64,000 nucleotides of DNA from Spirochaetaceae bacterium (GCA_002730875.1 PCBI01000013.1:1-64000); one strand, 5' to 3'; numbered from the stretch's first letter, positions 33,669-43,728 are shown. Program-made: numbers and translations. The notes: generated from the sequence alone by a model not told the origin.

Positions 33669-33839
33669 TCAGGTGTCGTCCAGGAGATTTTTGTCCCGAT
33701 AGCTTTCCCGTTTCCAGTTCCAGGCGAAGTCCAGCGCCAGCTCATAGCCTGCCTGAATCAAGTCTGCCGCCGTGGCCTGCGGATTCTGCCTGGCTGCGGC
33801 CTTCATAGCCACAACGATTCTGCCGTACAGATGGTTCAT
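33669..33839 (-). CDS. Small protein upstream of the coiled-coil gene
   Basis: 56 residues beginning MNHLYGRIVVAMKAAARQ and ending KNLLDDT. The composition is protein-like and the stop lies five bases before the next ATG, an arrangement expected of translationally coupled genes. The open frame continues for about 30 more codons upstream (through FAESFDRFS) without an ATG start, so the true N-terminus could be longer with an unusual start codon. No ribosome site is visible. Function unknown. Confidence 0.45.
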   Translation of the reverse strand: MNHLYGRIVVAMKAAARQNPQATAADLIQAGYELALDFAWNWKRESYRDKNLLDDT

Positions 33840-33895
33840 GGAGAAGCGATCAAACGATTCGGCGAAGACATCCTTGATCTGGTATAGAAGCCAGG

Positions 33896-34255
33896 ATGCT
33901 TCCCGAAACCCTGGATGGCGCTGAACTAATCCGAATTGCCAGCGCTTACTTTGAACCCGGCGGCTGGCAACTAATTGAAATGGTGCTCCGGGGTCGGGAA
34001 ATCCGGCTTCTGCCTGGCAGGCCTCAAGAGGGCAGCAATCGTATCCAGACTTTACTTGATGAATTCATGGATGGCCTGGCACGGACGGACCCGCCCGTGC
34101 GGCGCAAGTCAATGCAGGCAATGCTGTCTGGACTCAGCCCGGATGATATGGAGGCCTGGCACGGCCGAGCCGTAGAATCCTGGTGCAGCGCGAACGGACT
34201 GCAAACCTCCGAGGTTCGCATCATCAGTTCCGTGATCCTCTGGCCTGCAGGTTAG
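33896..34255 (+). CDS. Hypothetical protein
   Basis: 119 residues on the strand opposite to its neighbours. Acidic and basic helices without membrane segments; the composition is normal for a protein (ETLDGAELIRIASAYFEPGG, PDDMEAWHGRAVESW). No ribosome site is visible, and the first part overlaps the open frame upstream of the minus-strand small gene at 33669-33839, so only one of the two can be right in that overlap. Not recognised. Confidence 0.4.
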   Translation: MLPETLDGAELIRIASAYFEPGGWQLIEMVLRGREIRLLPGRPQEGSNRIQTLLDEFMDGLARTDPPVRRKSMQAMLSGLSPDDMEAWHGRAVESWCSANGLQTSEVRIISSVILWPAG

Positions 34256-34414
34256 GACGTCGACCTTCTGCATGCGAAACGGGCTCTCATTTACAAATGT
34301 GCCGTTGTGGGATGTTTCCCGGCACCCTGTTCGGCGCTTTCGACCTTCGAGTAGCTCTCAAAAGGCACCGGAACTCTGCAGTCGAATCAACGAGCGATGC
34401 ACTGAATCAGCGAT

Positions 34415-35632
34415 TCAGCGAACTCTGGGATAATCGGCGAAGTCCTGTTCTGCTTCCGGCCAGAGCCTGGGGAATAAGAATCGCAGCGCCCCCATCGGAA
34501 CGCGAAACTCCACCGGGGCCCTGCTGGATTCGCTGCGAAGCAATCCAAAGTCGATAAGCGAACTCAAGACTCGACGGGCCGTCCTTTCCGAAAGGCCTGT
34601 CATCGAAAGAAACTTTGCCCTTTCCAGGCGACCTACGAGAGAAACGTAGTGTAGAGCTTCCAGAGCCTCAATCTTTACAACCGACATCTCCGAGCCCAGC
34701 TTCCAGGGATTCGCTTCCATCCAGAGGAGCAGATCCCGCAGGCGATTGCGAAACTCAGTCAACTGCAGCATTTTCGCCATGAACCGGACCTGGTCCAGGC
34801 ATATATCCAGAAAGAAAGAAACGAAATCCACAAGTCCGGCTTGAGTCAGGTTTCCCCTGCCATCGGAACCGCCCTTGCGAGGCAAATCCGCGTCGTTCAG
34901 AAATCGATAGTAGTCCTGCTGATTCCGAGCAAGCCCTCGCATGATAGACCAAACTCCGCCGGTAAGTCCCATCCAGTGGAGCAGAAGATGCGAATGTAGA
35001 CGAGCCACGCGGCCATTTCCGTCGAGAAATGGATGAATGTAGGCCATTCGGTGATGACAGGCTGCGATGCCGATAAGCAGCGATTCTCCGTAAGGCAGGT
35101 TCCGATAACCGGAATGAAGAACCTCCATTAACCCGGGCACATTTTCTACTTCAGGGGCCAGGTGTCGCCCCACCGATACGGGGCGGTCTCGCCATTGTCC
35201 GGGCCCGAGCGGATGGCCCTCTTCCGTAGTCCTTTCATCCTCCGGCAATGCCATGTAGAGGTTATGATGAATGGATTGTGCCCATTCGGGAGAAAAAAGC
35301 CTGGTCCGAGATTCGTCCAGGACTTCTAACTCCTGTTGCTCTTCTACTTGCATATGCGCCAAAGCCAGCCTCTGTAACCGAGCAATTCGCCTGTCATTGC
35401 TCATGCCCGCATTCAAGGCTCGGTCAATATCCGTCGGGCTGGTATGCTGCCCCTCAATCCGGTTGGTGTAATACGAGTTCATGGAACGAAGAATTGGTCG
35501 CAAAGACGGCCCGATCGTATGATTCAAAAGGTCCCGACTCTCCTTTAAAAGAGCTGCGGCCCTTTCCAGCAAGGGTGCTGCCACGGCAGCCTCGGGAACC
35601 AGAGGGGAAATGGTATGGGCAAGGGTGACCAC
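34415..35632 (-). CDS. Class II Fic family protein
   Basis: 405 residues. The Fic motif HPFLDGNGRVAR is complete at 200-211, with the catalytic His200. Fic enzymes transfer AMP or related groups from nucleotides to protein hydroxyls. The inhibitory motif (S/T)xxxE(G/N) lies upstream as TNRIEG at 56-61, with Glu60 able to block ATP binding, so this is a class II Fic that is self-inhibited. The C-terminal 100 residues (LSERTARRVLSSLIDFGLL) look like a winged helix and may bind DNA. The start is a GTG. It may be a bacterial toxin-like regulator within the island. Confidence 0.88.
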   Translation of the reverse strand: MVTLAHTISPLVPEAAVAAPLLERAAALLKESRDLLNHTIGPSLRPILRSMNSYYTNRIEGQHTSPTDIDRALNAGMSNDRRIARLQRLALAHMQVEEQQELEVLDESRTRLFSPEWAQSIHHNLYMALPEDERTTEEGHPLGPGQWRDRPVSVGRHLAPEVENVPGLMEVLHSGYRNLPYGESLLIGIAACHHRMAYIHPFLDGNGRVARLHSHLLLHWMGLTGGVWSIMRGLARNQQDYYRFLNDADLPRKGGSDGRGNLTQAGLVDFVSFFLDICLDQVRFMAKMLQLTEFRNRLRDLLLWMEANPWKLGSEMSVVKIEALEALHYVSLVGRLERAKFLSMTGLSERTARRVLSSLIDFGLLRSESSRAPVEFRVPMGALRFLFPRLWPEAEQDFADYPRVR

Positions 35633-35813
35633 GTGGACAGTTTACATGATAGTTTATTCCATGACCATCTTTTTCCGTTTTGTCCGATTATGGCAGATTA
35701 TCGGGTAGATTGGCGATCCAAGGCGCTTTCTGCGCCGACTTGCCCTCATTGGTCGAATCCTGGCCAGTTTTGAGGACAGTTTGGGGGACAGTTCCCTGGC
35801 AAGTTTCTCCTCC

Positions 35814-36101
35814 TCATCCTTTCTTTTCTCCGGTAGCGCCGGGGAAGGCTCGACCTTGACCCATATTGGAGTCAGCGGGCTTTCGTAAGTGGCGCCAGGG
35901 ATAGTCAGAGGATTCGCTGGCGGCTCTTAGCGATTCATTCTGAAAATGCTTCGCGGTGTGGCGTACCGGCTGCACCTCTTCGTTGAGCTTGCGCAATTGC
36001 TGCGATGCCGGACTGTCAGAATTCAGGGCCACGGTTTCTACGCCTTCAACGGGTATCCAGAGAAGGTCTGCCAGAAAGCGATCTTCTCCTTGTTGCCACA
36101 T
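35814..36101 (-). CDS. Hypothetical protein
   Basis: 95 residues, no membrane segment, with a GAGGGG ribosome site five bases before the ATG. It has hydrophobic strands near the N-terminus (FLADLLWIPVEGVETVAL) and then a charged, polar C-terminus. No family is recognised. A small hairpin, GGCGC-5-GCGCC, lies downstream near 35728 but has only a weak T tract. Confidence 0.45.
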   Translation of the reverse strand: MWQQGEDRFLADLLWIPVEGVETVALNSDSPASQQLRKLNEEVQPVRHTAKHFQNESLRAASESSDYPWRHLRKPADSNMGQGRAFPGATGEKKG

Positions 36102-36243
36102 GGTATCCCCTCTATTAGTTCCAGCGCACGGTTTACAAATACCCTGGTAATCGGCGGTTTTCGCCGAAAATCAAGATTCATTTAAACTATGAAAGAGACG
36201 ATCAACGGAAAATGCCCGTTAATTGCAGGCATCCCGGGAAAAC

Positions 36244-36810
36244 TCATCGATTCTGCATTTCCGAAAGCAGAATTTCTGCAATGGCGTCCACTTCCGCAGC
36301 GCTCAGCTGCGCTTCAAAGTATTGGATGTAGCGATTGATCCTTTCAAGCAGAACTATCTTAACATATTCGTATTCTGCCGCAGGGCGATGATTCATCATT
36401 AGAATAACATTCCGGATTTGGATCCTTTTCTGACCCCAGTGATCATGAAATAAACGGACGTATTTCGTTCTCTCGCGCAGGAGAATGTAGACCAACTTGT
36501 TTGCCTTGCGAATCTGCTCCAGGTCGGCAAGCTGCTTGCCGACAGAGCCCAGTTCTGTTTTCAGCAATTCTTCTTGTTTCTCTAAAGAAAGCTCAATTTC
36601 CGATTGTTGCTCCTTTATTACAGTTTTAAGACGCTCTTTCTCTCGGTGGAGCGCTTCCCGGGCCCGGACCCTTGCTGCATTAATCCTGGCTGAATAACTG
36701 CCGCGAAATGCTTCAATATCCTCCAGCGAATTCAGAAATTGGATGCCATTGCCCCGGAGTTCGACCAGAAGGGACTTGAGAGAATCCACCTCACCGTAAA
36801 CCTTTGCCAC
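36244..36810 (-). CDS. Coiled-coil protein, unknown
   Basis: 188 residues with a long coiled coil (about 45-110; EKERLKTVIKEQQSEIELSLEKQEEL) and a C-terminal helical region (YEYVKIVLLERINRYIQYFEAQL). The start is a GTG with no strong ribosome site. No domain is recognised. It might be a structural or membrane-associated partner of island genes, but there is no evidence for that. Confidence 0.5.
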   Translation of the reverse strand: MAKVYGEVDSLKSLLVELRGNGIQFLNSLEDIEAFRGSYSARINAARVRAREALHREKERLKTVIKEQQSEIELSLEKQEELLKTELGSVGKQLADLEQIRKANKLVYILLRERTKYVRLFHDHWGQKRIQIRNVILMMNHRPAAEYEYVKIVLLERINRYIQYFEAQLSAAEVDAIAEILLSEMQNR

Positions 36811-37226
36811 GCTGCTTTATTCCCGTTCCCACTATTCCGCAAAACCGCAAAGTACTCTGTAGAAGTACTTGCGGCCCTGGGGATGGCAATGAACTTCCGA
36901 TGCGCTTCGCGGAAGTCAATTGTTATTGGGAGTACTCGGATCGGTAGATGAGACAAGGAGGGTGAAGCAATCGGTGCGGCGCCCACCTAATCAGAACGGA
37001 GGGATTCCTGAAAGTAGGCTTCTGACATTCAAGCCGGATAGCAGTTTGAGCGCCTGCGTCAGCCTCTGGGAATGGCAGAGTCTCTTGCTGGTCAGCCCCA
37101 GCCGAAGTGCCATGCCTACCTGCAGGTCCGCTGACCATATCGCTTAAAAGATAGCACACAGGAATTCCAGAAGAGTCAGCTGGACCGACTCTATAGCCTT
37201 CGAATTGGGACTATGCTGAAACCGGA
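36811..37226. other. 416-bp gap, no gene supported
   Basis: I see nothing convincing. One plus-strand frame (about 36820-36951) is protein-like at its end (KTAKYSVEVLAALGMAMNF) but has no start or ribosome site and could be a remnant. Confidence 0.35.
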
Positions 37227-37553
37227 ATGAACGATATGCAAAACACAGCATTCCCGCGTAAATCCTACATACAGGCTTGCCTTGCCTTCTTGAATTCGTC
37301 CGGGCTGGAACTATCCGCGATTGGAGGCTTCAGCTCCTGGGATGATTTGAGGGCGGGAAACGGAGGTACAGAATTCATCCAATTGCTGGATTCTCTGGTC
37401 AAATACTATGGCTCCTTGCTGGAAATACAGGGGCCTGAACAATTCGCGGCAGTTCTGGAATTCGAGATGAATGGAAAGCTGTATAAGGGGTTACCAGGTG
37501 AAAAAAAAGAAAACCTGCAAGTTCTCACCCGGTGCCTTTCGAAGTTGCGATAA
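37227..37553 (+). CDS. Hypothetical protein
   Basis: 108 residues, plus strand, convergent with the AddA-like gene. It begins MNDMQNTAFPRKSYIQACL and has a helical middle (LLDSLVKYYGSLLEIQGPEQFAAVLEF). Two in-frame ATGs occur (37227 and 37236). Composition is normal. No family is recognised. Confidence 0.5.
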   Translation: MNDMQNTAFPRKSYIQACLAFLNSSGLELSAIGGFSSWDDLRAGNGGTEFIQLLDSLVKYYGSLLEIQGPEQFAAVLEFEMNGKLYKGLPGEKKENLQVLTRCLSKLR

Positions 37554-37610
37554 ACCTCTAAAGAACGCAGGCTGCGAGGCTAGATTGTGTTAGCCGCCGT
37601 CCGTCCTATT

Positions 37611-40600
37611 TCAAAACTCCACACGATACACCTTCCCCAGGAGCGGAAAGTGAATCAAGGTTTCGATATCCTTTGATGGATATGCGGCGCTGATCGCGGC
37701 GCGATACAGATACAATTGATGCCCAAACTCGCTGGCCTTCTTTTCAAGAGCGCCTCCGGAATAGCTTTTGTGGTCGATTACAATGAATCGGTCAGGCGTT
37801 TCTATTAGAAGATCAATCCAGCCCTGCATGTGCTGACCCTCGCTCACCATTGTCACCGGCCACTCCGTGCGAACCGTGGCATTCGCATAGTCCGCGGCGA
37901 TCCAGCTCTGCAATCGTTGAGACATAGCCATCAGATCAGACGGGTCCAGATCCGTTACGTTCCAGTTCCTCAGGAGCTCTACCGCCAGATCCAGCTGCTC
38001 TCCGTCGCTGAACATCGACAGGTCTAAACTCAGAAAGCCATGGACCGCCTCTCCCAGACTTACTTCGTCATGATCATCTGAAACAGAAAAGGGATCGCCC
38101 AGGCTTTTAATCAAGGAGGGCGCTGGCTGTCCTTCCATGCGAAATTCGGCAACAAGGGAATCCGAAGACATATCTGCTACAATACTGGGGCTGATTCGCC
38201 GGGGCCTCGCAGTCACCGATTGCCACAGCTTTCCGTTGAGATCCGGGTCAGCATCTTTCGCTTCTTCACCACCGGTGACAAAGCGCCGTTGCGATGCCCT
38301 AACGCCCTGTTGCGATTCCGGTGGAGAATCTCCGTCGTGAACAGCTACGGTAACCGGGAAGTTCTGTCCATTGACCCGGATGAAGGAGCCATTGCCGTCT
38401 TCCGGTATTCCTGCAGGCAACTCGAATTCCGCGCCTGACCCACCCTCCTGTCGCCTAAGAGCTTCCAGCCAGCGATCGTCCGGCGAGGCATCCTGAGAAC
38501 TGCGGGGGCCGGCTGCGAATATCAAAGCATCCCGGGCTCTGGTGATACCAACGTATTGCAGCCTCTGATTTTCCCGGGTTTCTCTGCGTTCCATGGAGCC
38601 ACCGATTTCACTTTCTGCCAGGGGCTTATCGAAGAAGGGGCGATCAGATTTCCAGTGGTAAGGACGGGGCCAGAAGCGAATCCAACGGTGAGCCAGAGGT
38701 TCCTCTATGTTGAAATCCTCTGCCGGAACAACATTGAGTCCGGAAGCACGGAATGCCCGTTCATGATCCAGCTCAGCCAGAATCACCACTTTCCATTCCA
38801 GACCCTTGGCGCCGTGGTAGGTCATGACGGTCACCGCATCAGCGCCTGAGCCGGCCGCCTGGGGCAAATCCGCGTTCAACAGATGCTCGATCAATCCTCC
38901 CAGATGGGCGGGCCATCCCAGCGCCTCCTGGGCCTGACAATAGCTCTGTACGGCGCCACTGAAGGCGTCCAGATTCTGACGGCGAAAGTCAGGGTTCGTC
39001 CAGCGGGCGACCAGAAAAGGAAGACGCATCTCATGAATAACGCCGCGAACCGCGGACGGAAGATCCAGCGCAAATCTGCGATCCCGGAGCTGATTCAATC
39101 GCTGAAACAGGGCATGGGATTTCCATTCTTCGAACAGAGCCTCAAGAGACTCCCGGGAAAGGGAGCGAGCATTGAACAGGGCCTGGATGCTCTCTGCATG
39201 TCCGGGATGGTCTGCGTGCAGACGAACGATTTCGGCCACCGCCAGGGAGTCCGAGCTATCCAGAAGATAGCGAAGACCGGCCATCGCGAGCTGGATTTCC
39301 CGGGTCTCCAGGAGCTTGCCCTGGGAGGCAGAGGCGCGAATGCCGGCCTCTTCCAATCCGGCAGCCACTTTGGAAGCTGTATTGTTCGCCCGACACAGAA
39401 CGGCAATGTCCGATGCCTTCAGCGTCGGGTCTCCTGCCAGAAGCTGGTCAATCCCCCTGGCCAGAGAACGGGCCAGCTTTGCATGGCTCTTCCGGCCGGT
39501 ATGGCTCAGATACCAGTGGTGTAAGCCCTGAGTGCCTTCCGGGGTATCGTCCCTCTTTGATGTGAGCTGCACGGACTTCGGATCGTCCCGGCCAAACACC
39601 GGCGTAAACAAAGCGTTGGCGAAGTCTACCAGCTCCGGAGTGGATCGATACGAAAAGCCAAGAGTGGCCGGTTCCACATCTTCCGGCAAGGCCGACTGCA
39701 TCAGTTCCGGATCTGCGCCTCGAAATGCGTAGATGGATTGCTTGGGGTCCCCTACCCAGGTGGATTGTCCGGCCAGCTTATGCAACTTCAGAAAAAGGGC
39801 CAGCTGAATGGGATTTGTGTCCTGAAATTCATCCACCAGTATATGTCTGATTCGGGATTGGATCTCCCCGGCCTTTCCTTTCTCAAACCATTCCAGTAGC
39901 AAGGATTCCTGGTCGGCAAAGTCCATGAGGCCGGAATGCTTCTTGAAATCCTGATAGATCTGTAGCGCAGCTGCGGCGCATTCAAAGCAGAGCTTGATAA
40001 AGCGACGAAAATCCTCCCGCACTTCTTTGATGTACGGGAATTCTTCCATCAGCGCCTGCAGCTCGACGAGACAACCTGCCTGCGTCTCTGGCTTGTTTAT
40101 GCTGGCGAGGCCCACGCATAGATCATCGTATGAAACGGGAAGATTCTTCTGGAGCCTGTAGTTCAATGATTTCAGCTTTCGCAGCGCGGCGGCAGAAGCG
40201 CCTCCGAGTTTTCCCTTCTCCTTCCTGTTCGCTTCCATGCGCTGAATGTCTGTTCGCAACGCCGACTGAAATTCTTTGCTCCAGTCTTCCCAGGACACGG
40301 GCTTCTTCTGGCCCTCCGGACGATTCCCATCAAATATTGATTCCATTTCCTGCCAGGATCTTTCTGCGCTTTCAAGCAACACAGAGCGAGGCATGGCATT
40401 TTGACGGGCATAGCCAATGATGGACTGTACTTGCTCTTTCCAGTCCGGGGCCTTATTGTTTTCGAAACCTTCGCCGTGGTATCGCATTCGATCGGCAATC
40501 TCGCTTATTTCCGCCGAATAGCGATCGATTGCTTCGGCCGTGGCCACTTGAAAGGCCAGGGCAGCCACTTCTTCCGGAAGAATCTGGACATCGGGGGAAA

Positions 40601-40880
40601 GCCCGTTCTCCAGAGCATAGTCCTGAAGCCACTGTCCGCAGATGCTGTTGATGGTGCCCACAAATCCATTCTGCAATTCCAGGGCATCGTCAGAACGATG
40701 GGCCCCGATAAAGGCCTGCCGCAACCTCTGCTGCAGTTCGGCGGCGGCCTTGCGAGTGAATGTTGTGCCTACGATCTCTGAGGGACGGACCTGACCATTG
40801 GTTGCCTCCAGAATGCGTTGCGTAAGAGTATAGGTCTTGCCGGAGCCGGCACTTGCACGAATGATTTCAATATCTTTCAT
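37611..40880 (-). CDS. addA: AddA-like helicase-nuclease (UvrD family)
   Basis: 1089 residues, slightly short for AddA (about 1200). Walker A ASAGSGKT is at 9-16, VGTTFTRKAAAEL follows, LVDEFQDTNPIQ is near 347, and helicase motifs continue through YVGITRARDALIFA. A PD-(D/E)xK nuclease at the C-terminus has GWIDLLI near 1020 and VIDHKSYS near 1037. The start is the ATG at 40880 with GGAGG five bases upstream, overlapping the addB-like gene by 14 bp. The frame is open upstream but that part lies inside addB. With AddB it would resect double-strand breaks and degrade foreign linear DNA. It could be housekeeping or a defence version; the island context suggests the second. Confidence 0.85.
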   Translation of the reverse strand: MKDIEIIRASAGSGKTYTLTQRILEATNGQVRPSEIVGTTFTRKAAAELQQRLRQAFIGAHRSDDALELQNGFVGTINSICGQWLQDYALENGLSPDVQILPEEVAALAFQVATAEAIDRYSAEISEIADRMRYHGEGFENNKAPDWKEQVQSIIGYARQNAMPRSVLLESAERSWQEMESIFDGNRPEGQKKPVSWEDWSKEFQSALRTDIQRMEANRKEKGKLGGASAAALRKLKSLNYRLQKNLPVSYDDLCVGLASINKPETQAGCLVELQALMEEFPYIKEVREDFRRFIKLCFECAAAALQIYQDFKKHSGLMDFADQESLLLEWFEKGKAGEIQSRIRHILVDEFQDTNPIQLALFLKLHKLAGQSTWVGDPKQSIYAFRGADPELMQSALPEDVEPATLGFSYRSTPELVDFANALFTPVFGRDDPKSVQLTSKRDDTPEGTQGLHHWYLSHTGRKSHAKLARSLARGIDQLLAGDPTLKASDIAVLCRANNTASKVAAGLEEAGIRASASQGKLLETREIQLAMAGLRYLLDSSDSLAVAEIVRLHADHPGHAESIQALFNARSLSRESLEALFEEWKSHALFQRLNQLRDRRFALDLPSAVRGVIHEMRLPFLVARWTNPDFRRQNLDAFSGAVQSYCQAQEALGWPAHLGGLIEHLLNADLPQAAGSGADAVTVMTYHGAKGLEWKVVILAELDHERAFRASGLNVVPAEDFNIEEPLAHRWIRFWPRPYHWKSDRPFFDKPLAESEIGGSMERRETRENQRLQYVGITRARDALIFAAGPRSSQDASPDDRWLEALRRQEGGSGAEFELPAGIPEDGNGSFIRVNGQNFPVTVAVHDGDSPPESQQGVRASQRRFVTGGEEAKDADPDLNGKLWQSVTARPRRISPSIVADMSSDSLVAEFRMEGQPAPSLIKSLGDPFSVSDDHDEVSLGEAVHGFLSLDLSMFSDGEQLDLAVELLRNWNVTDLDPSDLMAMSQRLQSWIAADYANATVRTEWPVTMVSEGQHMQGWIDLLIETPDRFIVIDHKSYSGGALEKKASEFGHQLYLYRAAISAAYPSKDIETLIHFPLLGKVYRVEF

Positions 40881-43728
40881 CGAATCCTCCGTTTTGACCG
40901 CAAAGGTTGCCGTAGGAACAATACTGACATTCAGGCGAAACGTACATCTCGCCGCGATTGCGAAGCTCCTCTTTGAGGTTCTTTTGCACCTTGGCCAGGG
41001 TATGTCCCCGGTCTCGACTCTCCCTTTCCTGAATGACGCCTGAAACCGGTAAATGTCCTTTCTTGAGATCCTCAATGGACTGCTCCAGACTGTTCGTAGC
41101 GCGCTGCCATATCTCGTTGAGAGTTGAGCCGATCTCCGGAGCATGCACGGTCTGTAAGCTTTGCATACCAGAGGCTGCAAGGAGCTCATTTTGTTTCAGC
41201 ATGTAGTAGGCCGCGCCGGGCTCTTCGTTTTCTTCCGAAAGAAGCCAGGCATAGGTAGCGAGCTGCAGGGCCTCCCCCTCCTCTATTTCTGTTCGTCGCC
41301 GCCTTGAAGAGTTCTGCCACTTCAGATCCACTGCCGCAGAACGGCCCCCGGAGTCTCTCAGCGTCAGGTCGATGCGACCGGTAATGGGTATCTCTTCGCC
41401 GCCTGCGCCTTTCCAGGTGCGATTGATGGCCTGCTCGCTTTCCAGAAACTGTAGTCCCTGCTCCTGCATGGTCCGCATTAGATGCCCCACGGCTCGGCTC
41501 ATACGTTCTCTAAGAACCAGGCGCTCCGCATTCCGTTCCGGAAGAAGCAAGTTGGGTAGCGCCGAGGGCAAAGTTTCATCGAAAAGCTTTTGCGCGCCGG
41601 CAATGGCTTTTGCTTCCGAAATGGCCGGATCGGTTTGTATAAGTCGGTCTACAATCAAATGAGCCAGAGAGCCCAGGATGTTGTGCTCTTTTGGATCCGG
41701 GACGGCCGGCGAGGATTTCAGGCCCAGAAGATAGTGAAAGCCGTACTTTGCCGGACAGCCCAGTAACGCTGTCATACTGGAGTAGGAGAAATGGGACCGA
41801 GGCTCCAAAGCTGTAACGGCAATTTGATCCACCGGCGCCGGAGCTTCCAGAACTGAATCCTCTATTGTTGTAATGGTTCTGCCGGCTAACTTTGAATCTT
41901 CGGCTCGCTCGGGCGATCGAATGAGTCTACCGACCTGTTTTGCGCCAAAGGCAGCTGCGATTTCATCCCAGAATGGATGAACAAAGGCCGACTCGCCGGC
42001 GCTGGTCTGTGTATCGTAAAAAAGAACGTTAGCTGCGGTTAGTCGGATGGCATTGCGCGCTGCCTCCCTTTCCCTCCGGGCTGGCTCCAGGGATTCCAGG
42101 CTACAACCGGCGCTTTCCAGAGCCTTTCGTTCTTCCGGGGACCAGTAGAGTGATGACAACGTTTCATCCTGAAACCCCCACCAGATGAGAGTCGTGCAAG
42201 GATCTGTAAGTTGTCCGGGATGATCCACGATGCGCCAGGGCCCGGCGCCTGCTATACGGCTACTGCCGGATGGAGCCACCGTGCGAATATAGCGCCTCAG
42301 CTGAGCCCATCCCTCCACAGGCTGCCGCTCCACCATGGTTTTCAGTTTCTTGCAGGTCTCGAGCAAAAGAGCAAAACCCGGGTTCAAATGCACCCGACTG
42401 CGGCACTGCATATGCAGCCAATCCAGCCTTTGGGCAATCATTTGCTGTGATTCCGTTGAGCTTTGCAGGGAAGCCTCATCCAGAAAGGTGCGAAGCTCCG
42501 TTGCCTGGCTCCAGTCTGCGGATTTGTTGGGATCCGAGTCCGCCAGCGCGGAGATTAAGGGCCAGCGAATGGAGCCCGACATGGGACAGAGAGGATGGGC
42601 CAGAAAGGCAAGGATCAGCGATTTATCCCGGGCACGCCAGATCAACTGAAGCCAGATTTCCATAACCTCCGCCACCGAGGTAGCTCCAACGTTACCGGTT
42701 CCAATGGGCGGCAGGCCGAACTCAGCAAGGGCCGCATCCAGAACCTCCGAATTCGCAGCAATGATGGCCAGGTCCCGATTCCTTTCTGGGTCCGCAGCCA
42801 GGTAGGCCGCCAGGTGGATGGCCAGGGACCATTCATCGTGGCCACTGATCCGGAGCAGACTCTGGTCATCTTCGTTAAGGGCCAGAAGATCAGCACCTGC
42901 GGCTTCATTCTCTTTCTTCTGCTCTTGGGGATGCAACTTCCCCACTGATTTCTTGCTACCTGCCCGGGAAGCTTCCTCGCCTGCAAAGCGGGCCTGCAGT
43001 TGCTTCAGATTCGTGACCCCGGAACCCGGCAATCCCACGTTCGCTGCTTTCGCCGTTGACTTCGCCCGGGGCTGTGTCCGTGCCTCCGCTGCTTTCTTTT
43101 CTTCTACTTTTCCGTAGCCGCTGTTGCGGTCTTCATGTTGAGCGTCCGGTAATGCTCTCTCATGGATAGATACGCCGATCTGCTCCAGCAAATCCAGGAT
43201 GGACTGCCATACCGGATGGTAATAGCTACGATCCTGGCATAGCTCAATCGCGGTGAGCCGCAGCCCTTTGATTCCGGGTCCGGCCTGCTGGGCTTTTGTG
43301 AGCTTACTCTTCCAGGAAATGAGTCGATTCCGCACCAGAAGCAGATTGTCCGCAGGTCCATGCAGCGCCCCTACCGCCTGCTTTTCAATAGAAGCCAGGC
43401 AGTCCAACCTGCGCCCACCCTCCGTAAGGGCTCCGCCGTCCCAGCCAGCGTACACCAGTTCATCCCGGCGCTGCAATAGATGACGCGCAGTGGCAAAGGG
43501 ATCAGCCTGGAGCGACTCATGGAAATACGCGTCCGGTGTATCCAGCATTGTAAGTATGCGCTGCATTTCCAGAATACGGTCTGACTGCGGCACAGAATTG
43601 GGCGCCAGCCCCAACCGGCCTTCAAGATGGCTCTGAAGACCGACGGATCCCGTGCGAATGGCGCCCAGGGCTGGATTCGTATGGGTCCACTCGGCGCCAT
43701 CCAAAAATGTGGAGAATTGAATATGCAA
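40867..43728 (-). CDS. addB: AddB-like nuclease subunit
   Basis: 953 residues from a TTG at 43728, chosen because a GGAGGAAGGA stretch lies just upstream; the frame stays open to 43860 (another TTG). There is no ATG in the first 50 codons. The N-terminal two-thirds is a degenerate helicase-like region without a Walker motif. The C-terminal Cas4-like PD-(D/E)xK domain has GRIDLTL near 785 and AVDLKW near 801, with the iron-sulfur cysteines CPAKYG near 657 and C-x2-C-x5-C near 937, typical of AddB. A charged, Ala/Lys-rich stretch of about 95 residues (near 230-310) breaks the middle. It forms a pair with AddA, whose gene overlaps its end. Confidence 0.8.
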   Translation of the reverse strand: MHIQFSTFLDGAEWTHTNPALGAIRTGSVGLQSHLEGRLGLAPNSVPQSDRILEMQRILTMLDTPDAYFHESLQADPFATARHLLQRRDELVYAGWDGGALTEGGRRLDCLASIEKQAVGALHGPADNLLLVRNRLISWKSKLTKAQQAGPGIKGLRLTAIELCQDRSYYHPVWQSILDLLEQIGVSIHERALPDAQHEDRNSGYGKVEEKKAAEARTQPRAKSTAKAANVGLPGSGVTNLKQLQARFAGEEASRAGSKKSVGKLHPQEQKKENEAAGADLLALNEDDQSLLRISGHDEWSLAIHLAAYLAADPERNRDLAIIAANSEVLDAALAEFGLPPIGTGNVGATSVAEVMEIWLQLIWRARDKSLILAFLAHPLCPMSGSIRWPLISALADSDPNKSADWSQATELRTFLDEASLQSSTESQQMIAQRLDWLHMQCRSRVHLNPGFALLLETCKKLKTMVERQPVEGWAQLRRYIRTVAPSGSSRIAGAGPWRIVDHPGQLTDPCTTLIWWGFQDETLSSLYWSPEERKALESAGCSLESLEPARREREAARNAIRLTAANVLFYDTQTSAGESAFVHPFWDEIAAAFGAKQVGRLIRSPERAEDSKLAGRTITTIEDSVLEAPAPVDQIAVTALEPRSHFSYSSMTALLGCPAKYGFHYLLGLKSSPAVPDPKEHNILGSLAHLIVDRLIQTDPAISEAKAIAGAQKLFDETLPSALPNLLLPERNAERLVLRERMSRAVGHLMRTMQEQGLQFLESEQAINRTWKGAGGEEIPITGRIDLTLRDSGGRSAAVDLKWQNSSRRRRTEIEEGEALQLATYAWLLSEENEEPGAAYYMLKQNELLAASGMQSLQTVHAPEIGSTLNEIWQRATNSLEQSIEDLKKGHLPVSGVIQERESRDRGHTLAKVQKNLKEELRNRGEMYVSPECQYCSYGNLCGQNGGFDERY

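Noticed and set aside
36811..37226. Gene on the plus strand at 36820-36951
   Set aside because: The end of the frame looks protein-like but there is no start codon with a ribosome site and the frame begins inside the neighbouring gene.
37611..43728. RecBCD rather than AddAB
   Set aside because: There are two genes only, the first with Cas4-like cysteines and the second with helicase plus nuclease, which fits AddB-AddA order; no RecC- or RecD-like gene is present.
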